Assembly: GCA_023434465.1 (NCBI GenBank)
Contig: JAEYSQ010000204.1
Span: forward strand, 1 to 6,460
Direction: 5' to 3'
Origin: Actinomycetes bacterium
GTDB lineage: Bacteria; Actinomycetota; Thermoleophilia; Solirubrobacterales; 70-9
DNA: 6,460 bases
The notes beneath the pieces were generated by a model. The model saw only the letters and a program-made list of their open reading frames with translations, searched no databases and had not been told where the DNA came from. Numbering within the stretch: the stretch's first letter is position 1; every line of letters starts with the position of its first letter. Both the position numbers and the translations under genes were made by a program. Below are positions 1 through 6,460 of the stretch, piece by piece.

Positions 1-230
1 ATCCGCTCCCCGATGATCGCCGACACCTCGGAGACCAGGCCCTGTTTGGAACCGAAGTAGTAGGAGATCAGTGATTTGTTCTCACCCGCCCGAACCGCAA
101 CCTTGGCGTAGGTCAGGCCGGCGTAGCCTTCTTCCAGAAGAGTTTCGAGGGCCGCTTCCAGTACCCGCTCGCGGGCACCGGTCGACGGTCGGCCCGGTCC
201 TCGCTGCGCTACCCCGGTTTCAGCTTTCAA
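1..230 (-). CDS. TetR-family transcriptional regulator, N-terminal part (cut by left edge)
   Basis: This is the DNA-binding N-terminus of a TetR-type repressor; 76 codons are visible and the ligand-binding C-terminal domain lies outside the window. A flexible start containing GPGRPSTGARERVLEAALE (about residues 11-29) leads into helix 1. The helix-turn-helix follows at about residues 40-60 (TYAKVAVRAGENKSLISYYF) and then the typical GSKQGL turn into helix 4. These are the family hallmarks. I chose the TTG at 230-228 as start because a GGAG lies six bases upstream and no ATG or GTG in frame is close by. The start lies inside the end of the upstream oxidase gene (11-base overlap), so the two are probably co-transcribed and translationally coupled. 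The regulator probably controls that oxidase and itself. Its ligand cannot be told from the visible part. The family call is very sure; the exact start is fairly sure. Confidence 0.93.
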   Translation of the reverse strand, partial: MKAETGVAQRGPGRPSTGARERVLEAALETLLEEGYAGLTYAKVAVRAGENKSLISYYFGSKQGLVSEVSAIIGER

Positions 231-1224
231 TCGGAACTCCGGCCGGGTCGGCGGCCAGCATCGCCGGGTCGAGACCCATCGCTGCCAGCTTCTTCGAGAG
301 TGCCTTCATCGCGTAGGCGAAGACCTCGGACGAGTGGTAGAAGGGCGTGTCGAAGCTGTACGGGTCATCGACCCACGAAGGCGCGAAGACCAGCGGCGCG
401 ATCGGCAGGCATTCCTTGAGGGTGTCCTGGACGATGATCGCGTTGGCCTGGTCGGCCTTGATCGCATCGGCGAGGAACTTGACCCCGAAGCCGACATGGC
501 GGGATTCATCCCGGTTGACCGCGGTGAACCCGGCGGTGAAACCGGGCAGCCAATCGCGCTCCTTGAGCGACTTGACGATGAAGCGGGCCCCGGTCAGGGC
601 GAGCGTGCCCTCGATCACGATCATGTAGACGGTGACTCCCCGAACCAGGGCCGGGAAGTCGGTCGGGTCGAGCCGCAGCCGCTCGGCGCAGTCATGCAGG
701 ATGCCGTCGAAGAGGGTCTCCCAGTCCTTGTTCACGTTCGGTCGCTGGCTTTCGAGCATGGCTCCGATGTCATTCGCCTTCATGCCCAGAACCTCGCGGT
801 AGAAGCGATCGAAGAAGACCATGTGCTTGGCCTCGTCCGAGATCTGGGTAGTCAGGAACGCTTTCGCCTCATGGGTGGGCGCGGCGATCGCGAAGGGGAG
901 CAGCTCCACCGTGACCTTCTCCTCGCCGAGGAAAAACTGGGAGAACCCGAAGAGCATGAACTTCTTTTCTTCCTCTGACATCAGGTCCGGGTCGTTCCAC
1001 TGCTCGGCATCGGTCGTGAAATCGAAATCCTCGGTCGACCAGTGCTGCCTTTGCCAACGCATGAACAGTTTCTCGTAGGAAGGTGCCGCCTCGATGATCC
1101 GGTCGAGACCGCTCATCACCTTGTCGATGTCGCCGTCGAGCAGGACCTGGAGTGCTTCATCCTCGGTCTTCAACTCGTCTTCACGGATACCCGTGACGGC
1201 ACCGTTGCTGCCGTTCTCACTCAT
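220..1224 (-). CDS. R2-like ligand-binding oxidase (R2lox), ferritin-like Mn/Fe protein
   Basis: A 334-residue soluble four-helix-bundle protein of the ribonucleotide reductase R2/R2lox superfamily. Metal ligands can be placed at E101 (in FLGEEKV), E131 and H134 (EAKH), E205 (VIEG) and E240 and H243 (ESRH). R2lox proteins carry a Val and a Tyr that form an ether cross-link when the Mn/Fe site activates oxygen; the equivalents here are V104 (ligand +3) and Y200 (ligand -5). F138 occupies the place of the radical tyrosine of class Ia R2, which argues against an ordinary reductase subunit. The length fits R2lox (a little over 300 residues). Compared with my memory of the M. tuberculosis protein, the E101-E131 segment is 3 residues shorter and E131-E205 about 8 longer. 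Automatic annotation may call it ribonucleotide-diphosphate reductase beta subunit; no alpha-subunit gene is visible here. A GGAGG lies six bases before the ATG. The native substrate of R2lox is unknown; a two-electron oxidation of a bound fatty-acid-like ligand is the usual idea. Confidence 0.88.
   Translation of the reverse strand: MSENGSNGAVTGIREDELKTEDEALQVLLDGDIDKVMSGLDRIIEAAPSYEKLFMRWQRQHWSTEDFDFTTDAEQWNDPDLMSEEEKKFMLFGFSQFFLGEEKVTVELLPFAIAAPTHEAKAFLTTQISDEAKHMVFFDRFYREVLGMKANDIGAMLESQRPNVNKDWETLFDGILHDCAERLRLDPTDFPALVRGVTVYMIVIEGTLALTGARFIVKSLKERDWLPGFTAGFTAVNRDESRHVGFGVKFLADAIKADQANAIIVQDTLKECLPIAPLVFAPSWVDDPYSFDTPFYHSSEVFAYAMKALSKKLAAMGLDPAMLAADPAGVPIES
237..240 (-). promoter_or_regulatory. 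Ribosome binding site for the TetR gene, inside the oxidase gene
   Basis: GGAG on the minus strand, six bases (ttccga) before the TTG start at 230. It lies within the last codons of the oxidase gene (Gly-Val-Pro-Ile-Glu-Ser-stop). It decides the choice of the rare start codon and supports coupled translation of the two genes. Confidence 0.6.
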
Positions 1225-1256
1225 CTCTCTCCTCCGGTCTGGAACGTCCTATGCGA

Positions 1257-1286
1257 ATAATAAACGGACGACCAATAATTAAGCAA
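1257..1286 (-). promoter_or_regulatory. Candidate promoter of the oxidase-TetR unit
   Basis: On the minus strand, TTGCTT (1286-1281) and TATTAT (1262-1257) are 18 bases apart. The -10 matches TATAAT at five of six positions, the -35 only at three. The hexamers lie in an AT-rich island (about 1252-1295) that stands out in this GC-rich window, and a strong GGAGG (1235-1231) plus ATG follow about 25 bases downstream. This is pattern matching only. Confidence 0.45.
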
Positions 1287-1295
1287 GCGGTTTTA

Positions 1296-1310
1296 CGGAC
1301 CGGCGGTCCG
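1296..1310. promoter_or_regulatory. Perfect 15-bp inverted repeat, candidate operator
   Basis: CGGACC-GGC-GGTCCG is a perfect dyad with 6-base arms and a 3-base spacer, in the control region between the divergent oxidase and lipoprotein genes. It lies about 10 bases upstream of the candidate -35 of the oxidase promoter. It would also sit between a weak TTTACG (1292-1297) and TAATGA (1314-1319) on the plus strand. A related half-site, CGGAC, occurs at 1265-1269. Its size and symmetry fit a dimeric regulator such as the TetR protein encoded downstream of the oxidase. A small RNA hairpin is the alternative. Confidence 0.45.
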
Positions 1311-1325
1311 AGGTAATGACCTTGA

Positions 1326-2147
1326 ATGACAAGGTCCGGAGTTTTGCTTCTGCTCGTGCCGCTGTTGCTGATCGTCGGCTGTGGGAGCAGCGATCCCAGT
1401 CCCGAAGACGAGGTGAGGGACGTGGCCACCCGGATCATCAAGGCCGAAACGGCCGAGGATGTCGAAAACGTATGCCGGACGCTGGTGACTCCGGCCCTGC
1501 TCGAGGACTTCTACGGGGGCAAGGTCCAGGCCTGCGTCGAAAACCCACCCAATGACGATTCAGACATCGATGATCCCGGCGAGGTCAGCGTCGCCTCGGT
1601 GACCATCGAGGGCCAGCGGGCGAACGTCGCGATCGAGACGAGTGGGGGCACCACCGAGGACAACGACGGCACCTGGTACTTCAGGGAGACCGACGGCCAG
1701 TGGCAACTCAACCGGGTCGGCGATGACTTTCTCCGGTCTTCCTTCAAGGTGTCCCTCCAGAACGTCGACGAGGGGGTGTTCGGTTATGAATCGATGCGCA
1801 ACTGCATGATCGGACAGGTCACGAGGCTTGACCCGAAAGAACTTCGCGAATTTGTCTCGCTGGCAGCGCAGGACAAGGAAGAACAGGGCAAGGATGCGGC
1901 GATTGAAATCGCCGGCAAGTGCCCGCAAGCGATGGCCGAGTTCGTGGCAGACGAACTGGCCAGCGAGGTTCTGGCAGAACAGGACCTGGCGCCGGCCCGG
2001 ATTCGATGCGTCAAGCAGAAGCTGGTGCCGCTGCTAAGGCTGACTGATCTCTCATCGATCGCTCTTGGCGGCGGAAACTTCGGGGACGCAGGCGCCTACG
2101 CGCTGGCCGGCCTGATCTCCGGCGCCATGAAACGGTGCCCTGCCTGA
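1326..2147 (+). CDS. Putative exported lipoprotein of unknown function
   Basis: A 273-residue protein I do not recognise beyond its being a lipoprotein. A short positive start (MTR) and hydrophobic core (residues 5-17) end in the lipobox I-V-G-C at 16-19, so C19 should be lipidated and the protein anchored on the outer face of the membrane. Residues 26-138 (EDEVRDVATRIIKAETAEDVENVC..., then a strand-rich part with GTWYFRETDGQWQLNRVGDDF) look like the small NTF2/DUF4878-like domains common in actinobacterial lipoproteins. Residues 155-273 form a helical part. Six further cysteines (50, 70, 160, 199, 228, 271) could form three disulfides. An in-frame TGA directly before the ATG limits the start; a GAGGT lies 11 bases upstream, a rather long spacing. 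The gene is divergent from the oxidase and converges on the propeller/RTX gene with a 15-base gap, in which I see no terminator hairpin. Confidence 0.85.
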   Translation: MTRSGVLLLLVPLLLIVGCGSSDPSPEDEVRDVATRIIKAETAEDVENVCRTLVTPALLEDFYGGKVQACVENPPNDDSDIDDPGEVSVASVTIEGQRANVAIETSGGTTEDNDGTWYFRETDGQWQLNRVGDDFLRSSFKVSLQNVDEGVFGYESMRNCMIGQVTRLDPKELREFVSLAAQDKEEQGKDAAIEIAGKCPQAMAEFVADELASEVLAEQDLAPARIRCVKQKLVPLLRLTDLSSIALGGGNFGDAGAYALAGLISGAMKRCPA

Positions 2148-2162
2148 TTTGCCTTCGACCGC

Positions 2163-3884
2163 CTAGGGGATCCCCGCCTTCCGCTCACAGCTCCTGCCCC
2201 GGTCCCTTCCCGGTCCGCCCCGGCAGAGGTCCCGTCCGGGACCGGCGAAAAGCCGGTCGGCTCCCGGGCCGCCGAGCAACCGGTCGCGCCCGGGACCGCC
2301 AAGCAGACGGTCGGCAGCCCGGCCCCCGATCAGCCGGTCGTTTCCGCGGCCGCCGATCAGCCGGTCCTTGCCGTTGCCACCGATCAGCCGGTCTTTTCCG
2401 TTGCCCCCGCAGATCAGGTCGTTGCCTTTGAGGCCCCGGATCAGGTCGTTGCCTCCGAGCCCGGCGATCACGTCACGCTTGCCGGTGCCCCTCAGCACGT
2501 CCCGCCCCGGGGAGCCCTCGATGGTGGCCACCCGTCCACCGCATTTCACGATCGGTGGAGGAGGCGGCGGTGGTGGAGTGACCTCCTCGTTGACCGTGAT
2601 CGTCACCAGTCCGCTGCTGGTTCCGAAACCGAGCTCGTCGAAGCTCGTGACCTGGAACTGGTCGGTTCCACTGAATCCCGGGTTCGGCGTGTACGTGAAC
2701 GGGTCACCGGCGAACTCCTGGGTCAAGGTGCCCTGGGTCGGCTGGGTATCGGCGAACTCCCGCACCTCCGACCTCTCGTACTCCGGCCCGGTGTCCACGC
2801 ACTCGACGGTGAACGTGACCGGCTGATCGAAGTCGGTCTCGACCGCCTGGTCCGGGCATTCCGGCCGGCCGTCCGGCGCCCAGTCCGGGTTGCCGTCGAA
2901 CCCGGTCCCCTCCGCCAGTTCGATCTCCAGCGGGCTTGAGTTGTCCGCTCTCACCATCACCAGGCGCCCGGCGCCGAAGATCCCGTTCACGTAGGCGATC
3001 ATCTGCCCGTCCGGCGACCACGTGCAGTTGTAATCCCCCTGGGCGATCGATTTCGAAACGATGACCTGACTTGCGGGGTTGGCAAGAGGAGCAACCACCA
3101 CGTCAGCCGTGTTGTTGAACCCTCCGCTCGTCAGGGTGAAGCAGATCCGGTTGCCGTCCGGCGAGATCGACGGCTGGGCCTCGCTGATGCTGGAGTCCGG
3201 GATCGCCAGCGTCTCGGTGCCGCCGGCTGCCGGCTTGCGATAGATGTCGGAATTGCTTGCCGTATTGGGATCACCCCGATGGAAGTACACGGTTTGCGAA
3301 TCCGGAGTCCAGGCCGGTTTGCCCTCGAAGGGAGCTCCGGCCGTGGTCAGGTCGGTGGTCGGGATCGGCAGCTGGAGATCGTTGGCGGGCTGGGTCCTGA
3401 TATGGCGGTCGGTGCTGCCTGCCGACGGCTGATGCTCGTAAGCGATGGTCGTGCCGTCCGGGGACCAGGCGGGACGGTCGGCGCTCAGGTTGTTCGCGCC
3501 CGCCCCTTCGGTCGGAGTGATCTGCACCGGCCCGGTTCCCGCCTCGAGGTCGATCACGAACAGGTCGTAGATTCCGGCGGTTCCGTTGGCGAAGGCGATC
3601 TTGGTCCGGTCCGGTGACCAGGTCGGATGCCGGTACTGACCGCCCGGGGGGACGATCGGCGTGCTGATCAGGCCACCACCGGTGGAGCTGGGCACCGGCA
3701 ACAGATAAAGCCGTGCCGTCGCGTCGGTCTCCGGTGGCCGGCCGCTGACCAGAACGATCCTGCCGTTCTCGCCAGACAGGACGGCCCGGGACTGCTCCGG
3801 CGTCATGAAGGCCAGCACTCCGGTCAATGCCACCAGCGCCGCGATCGTCATGGACAACCGTCGTGACTTCAAGGTCCGGTTCAT
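2163..3884 (-). CDS. Secreted TolB-like beta-propeller / cadherin-like / RTX repeat protein
   Basis: A 573-residue exported multidomain protein. Residues 1-34 form a Sec signal peptide (NRTLKSRR, hydrophobic 11-26, cleavage probably near SRA-V). Residues 38-340 form a TolB-like propeller with PD40 signatures at 86-98 (HPTWSPDRTKIAF), 137-149, 188-201, 237-249, 286-298 and a short last one at 332-340 (NPDWAPDGR). Residues 343-431 resemble a bacterial cadherin-like (tandem-95 type) domain, including QPTQGTL and FTYTPNPGFSGTDQFQV, with C343 and C362 a likely disulfide. Eight prolines (437-444) link to twelve nine-residue RTX repeats (457-564), followed by the short tail CERKAGIP. Such propellers usually bind proteins or glycans, and RTX repeats usually bind calcium; no catalytic motif is seen, so an outer-surface binding or structural role is inferred. 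A GGAGG lies five bases before the ATG. The gene is divergent from the metal transporter and seems to be transcribed alone. Confidence 0.92.
   Translation of the reverse strand: MNRTLKSRRLSMTIAALVALTGVLAFMTPEQSRAVLSGENGRIVLVSGRPPETDATARLYLLPVPSSTGGGLISTPIVPPGGQYRHPTWSPDRTKIAFANGTAGIYDLFVIDLEAGTGPVQITPTEGAGANNLSADRPAWSPDGTTIAYEHQPSAGSTDRHIRTQPANDLQLPIPTTDLTTAGAPFEGKPAWTPDSQTVYFHRGDPNTASNSDIYRKPAAGGTETLAIPDSSISEAQPSISPDGNRICFTLTSGGFNNTADVVVAPLANPASQVIVSKSIAQGDYNCTWSPDGQMIAYVNGIFGAGRLVMVRADNSSPLEIELAEGTGFDGNPDWAPDGRPECPDQAVETDFDQPVTFTVECVDTGPEYERSEVREFADTQPTQGTLTQEFAGDPFTYTPNPGFSGTDQFQVTSFDELGFGTSSGLVTITVNEEVTPPPPPPPPIVKCGGRVATIEGSPGRDVLRGTGKRDVIAGLGGNDLIRGLKGNDLICGGNGKDRLIGGNGKDRLIGGRGNDRLIGGRAADRLLGGPGRDRLLGGPGADRLFAGPGRDLCRGGPGRDRGRSCERKAGIP
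2193..2516 (-). repeat. Twelve tandem 27-bp units coding RTX repeats
   Basis: Twelve gap-free nine-residue units fill residues 457-564 of the propeller/RTX protein. All keep the Asp of the GGxGxDxUx pattern (for example GLGGNDLIR, GGNGKDRLI twice, GGPGRDRLL). The last two units lose the hydrophobic position 8 (Cys and Gly instead). The two identical GGNGKDRLI units (2382-2408 and 2355-2381) differ at three silent bases, so the array is old rather than freshly duplicated. Confidence 0.9.
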
Positions 3885-3919
3885 CTTTTCCTCCGCCTCC
3901 TTGCCGGCCCCAGACCGGC

Positions 3920-3937
3920 GTCGGGAATACGTCCGAC
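3920..3937. promoter_or_regulatory. Imperfect dyad at the predicted transcription start
   Basis: GTCGG-N8-CCGAC has 5-base arms and overlaps the end of the predicted -10 and the start point of the propeller/RTX promoter, a usual place for a repressor site. Short arms in GC-rich DNA make chance likely. Confidence 0.25.
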
Positions 3938-3965
3938 ACTAATCGCCCCCTCGTCCACCCGTCAA
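3936..3965 (-). promoter_or_regulatory. Candidate promoter of the propeller/RTX gene
   Basis: On the minus strand, TTGACG (3965-3960, five of six matches to the -35 consensus) is followed after 18 bases by TAGTGT (3941-3936), a TAnnnT -10 of actinobacterial style. This predicts an RNA start near 3929 and a leader of about 45 bases carrying the GGAGG. Confidence 0.5.
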
Positions 3966-4013
3966 GGAGCGGATTCTCAGCCACGCCTGAATTCTCTTTT
4001 CGCCTCCCGGGAA

Positions 4014-4019
4014 TATTGT
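4014..4019 (+). promoter_or_regulatory. Candidate -10 element for a leaderless metal-transporter transcript
   Basis: TATTGT ends exactly seven bases before the TTG start at 4027, so RNA could begin at the start codon itself. No Shine-Dalgarno is found in the usual window and no clear -35 is visible. Confidence 0.35.
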
Positions 4020-4026
4020 TTCCAGT

Positions 4027-5322
<1,296 letters not shown>

Positions 5323-5334
5323 CTCTTTCTTTGG

Positions 5335-5346
5335 GGGGTTAACCCC
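5335..5346. promoter_or_regulatory. Perfect 12-bp palindrome, candidate operator for the efflux gene
   Basis: GGGGTTAACCCC is a perfect palindrome in the 60-base gap between the metal importer and the efflux transporter. It lies just upstream of a TTGCTT (5349-5354) that could serve as -35. It could also fold as a 4-bp stem with a TTAA loop, but no T-tract follows, so a terminator is unlikely. Confidence 0.4.
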
Positions 5347-5369
5347 ACTTGCTTGCCGCCGGACGCCGT

Positions 5370-5375
5370 TAGTCT
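5370..5375 (+). promoter_or_regulatory. Candidate -10 element for the efflux gene
   Basis: TAGTCT (TAnnnT pattern) ends seven bases before the TTG at 5383, the same geometry as at the metal importer. TTGCTT at 5349-5354 is a possible -35 with a short 15-base spacer. Confidence 0.3.
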
Positions 5376-5382
5376 GGGTTGC

Positions 5383-6460
5383 TTGACCGCACAGTCCGAA
5401 ATCCCAGTCAATCCAGTCGAAGACGGGCCGGTGGAGAACCCGGACCGCTCCCGTTGGATCGCGCTCTACGTGCTCTGCGCGGGGGTGCTGATGATCGTGC
5501 TCGACGCCACCGTCGTCAACGTGGCCCTGCCGGCAATCCAGGATGACCTCGGGTTCTCGCAGGCCGGTCTCGCCTGGGTGGTCAATGCCTACCTGATCGC
5601 ATTCGGCGGCCTGCTCCTGCTTTCCGGCCGGCTCGGTGACCTGATCTCCCGGCGCGACGTCTTCCTGGTCGGTCTTTCCGTATTCACGGTTGCCTCGGTG
5701 CTCTGCGGCTTTGCCCAGAGTGACGTGTGGCTGGTCGCGGCCCGGTTCGCGGCCGGAGTCGGGGGCGCACTGACCGCCGCCGTGGTGCTGGGGATGATCG
5801 TGACCATGTTCCCCGAGCCACGCGAACAGGCGAAGGCGATCGGGGTCTATGCCTTCGTTGCGTCGGCTGGAGGCTCGGTCGGACTGCTGGCTGGCGGCGT
5901 GCTCACCCAGCTGCTCTCCTGGCACTGGATCTTCTTCATCAATCTGCCGATCGGCATCGCCACCGGCTACTTCTCACTGAAGCTGCTCGACCGCGACAAA
6001 GGACTCGGCTTCGGTCACGGCGCCGACATCCTGGGCGCGCTCCTGATCACTTCCTCGCTGATGCTCGGGGTCTTCACGATCGTCGAACCGGCGGCCAAGG
6101 ACGGCTGGGGTTCGCTGACCACCCTTGCCTGCTCGGCTGGATCCTTCCTCCTGCTGGTCGCCTTCATCATCCGCGAATCGACCGCCGCCAACCCGCTGGT
6201 GCCGCTCAGGATCTTCAAGTCCCGCAACGTTTCCGGGGCGAACGCGATACAGGCCCTGACCGTGGCCGGAATGTTCGGCCTGTTCTTCCTGGGTGTGCTT
6301 TATCTGCAGGAAGTGCTCGGGTACGACGCCCTCGAGACCGGTTTCGCCTTCCTCCCAACCACCCTCGTCATGGGCACCCTCTCGGTCAAGTTCTCGGAGC
6401 CGTTGATCATGCGCTTCGGCGCCCGCAGCTGCCTGATCGTGGGGCTGGTCCTGATCGCGG
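5383..6460 (+). CDS. MFS efflux transporter, DHA2 (EmrB/QacA) type, cut by right edge
   Basis: An open frame of 359 codons without a stop; a full DHA2 protein of 14 helices usually has about 450-550 residues, so the C-terminal quarter or so is missing. Markers in order (numbered from TTG 5383) are LDATVVNVALPAIQ in helix 1 (40-53), typical of the DHA2 branch; motif A GRLGDLISRR (82-91); R121 with AAGVGGALTAAVV in helix 4; a motif C-like glycine-rich helix 5 ending GLLAGG (167-172); and WHWIFFINLPIG. It should export hydrophobic drugs or metabolites with protons; the substrate cannot be predicted. The start is unsure: TTG 5383 (LTAQSEIPVN...) sits after a -10-like hexamer, whereas GTG 5431 would give a shorter tail (VENPDRSRW) and TTG 5353 a longer one. 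None has a good Shine-Dalgarno. The gene follows the metal importer in the same direction but probably has its own control region. Confidence 0.92.
   Translation, partial: MTAQSEIPVNPVEDGPVENPDRSRWIALYVLCAGVLMIVLDATVVNVALPAIQDDLGFSQAGLAWVVNAYLIAFGGLLLLSGRLGDLISRRDVFLVGLSVFTVASVLCGFAQSDVWLVAARFAAGVGGALTAAVVLGMIVTMFPEPREQAKAIGVYAFVASAGGSVGLLAGGVLTQLLSWHWIFFINLPIGIATGYFSLKLLDRDKGLGFGHGADILGALLITSSLMLGVFTIVEPAAKDGWGSLTTLACSAGSFLLLVAFIIRESTAANPLVPLRIFKSRNVSGANAIQALTVAGMFGLFFLGVLYLQEVLGYDALETGFAFLPTTLVMGTLSVKFSEPLIMRFGARSCLIVGLVLIA

Noticed and set aside
334..978. Plus-strand open frame (214 codons) opposite the oxidase
   Set aside because: Antisense to a gene with all family motifs, low-complexity acidic/Arg-rich translation and no recognisable domain.
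220..1224. Ordinary ribonucleotide reductase beta subunit (nrdB/nrdF)
   Set aside because: The radical tyrosine place is Phe, the R2lox-type Val and Tyr are present, a TetR gene is adjacent and no alpha-subunit gene is seen.
1331..1340. CAAGGTCCGG-type sequence shared by the starts of the lipoprotein and propeller genes
   Set aside because: Both copies are coding sequence near start codons and the match is short, so chance is the simplest explanation.
2193..2516. Regular 27-bp repeats that could be taken for a CRISPR or minisatellite
   Set aside because: There are no unique spacers; the units are contiguous, diverged at silent positions and code perfect nine-residue RTX units.
3271..3984. 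Minus-strand open frame overlapping the propeller gene in another frame
   Set aside because: The overlapping frame has PD40 motifs and a signal peptide; this one is Arg/Gly-rich without motifs.
3885..4026. Manganese riboswitch (yybP-ykoY) or clear Fur/MntR box before the importer
   Set aside because: I see no conserved riboswitch core; only a weak GGAA-N6-TTCC dyad at 4010-4023 is present, and the -10-like hexamer leaves almost no leader.
5333..5346. Intrinsic terminator after the metal importer
   Set aside because: The stem would be only 4 bp with a TTAA loop and no T-tract follows, so an operator-type palindrome is the better reading.

Overview
The window is GC-rich throughout, with tightly packed genes. 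The secreted TolB-like/RTX protein, the putative lipoprotein, the R2-like oxidase and several TTG start codons together suggest a GC-rich actinobacterium, possibly of the Thermoleophilia/Solirubrobacterales type. That placement rests on gene style only and is not proven. Six protein genes are supported, two of them cut by the window edges. I see no RNA gene, CRISPR array, insertion sequence or origin, and no stretch over 150 bases without a gene or a plausible control region.

Layout. Positions 1-1224 (minus strand) hold a two-gene unit. An R2-like ligand-binding oxidase (R2lox, a ferritin-like Mn/Fe protein related to ribonucleotide reductase R2) comes first, followed by an overlapping TetR-family regulator that starts at TTG 230 and runs off the left edge. 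Positions 1225-1325 are an AT-rich divergent control region with a perfect 15-bp inverted repeat. Positions 1326-2147 (plus) encode an unrecognised lipoprotein. It converges, with a 15-base gap, on 2163-3884 (minus), a large secreted protein made of a TolB-like beta-propeller, a cadherin-like domain, a proline linker and twelve in-register nine-residue RTX repeats. Positions 3885-4026 are a second divergent control region. Positions 4027-5322 (plus) encode an Nramp/MntH-type metal importer. After a 60-base gap with a perfect 12-bp palindrome, 5383-6460 (plus) encode a DHA2 (EmrB/QacA-type) drug-efflux transporter that is cut by the right edge.

How the genes may work together. The R2lox/TetR pair looks like a self-regulated oxidative enzyme unit; similar pairing is known for mycobacterial R2lox. 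R2lox proteins use a Mn/Fe cofactor, so the nearby Nramp Mn/Fe importer is suggestive, but it lies in a separate transcription unit and the link is inference. The lipoprotein and the propeller/RTX protein are both exported and probably act outside the membrane. The most notable points are the full set of R2lox metal ligands and cross-link residues, the unusually basic RTX array, the two palindromes at control regions, and two TTG starts that lack a Shine-Dalgarno sequence but sit 7 bases after a -10-like hexamer, as in leaderless transcripts.
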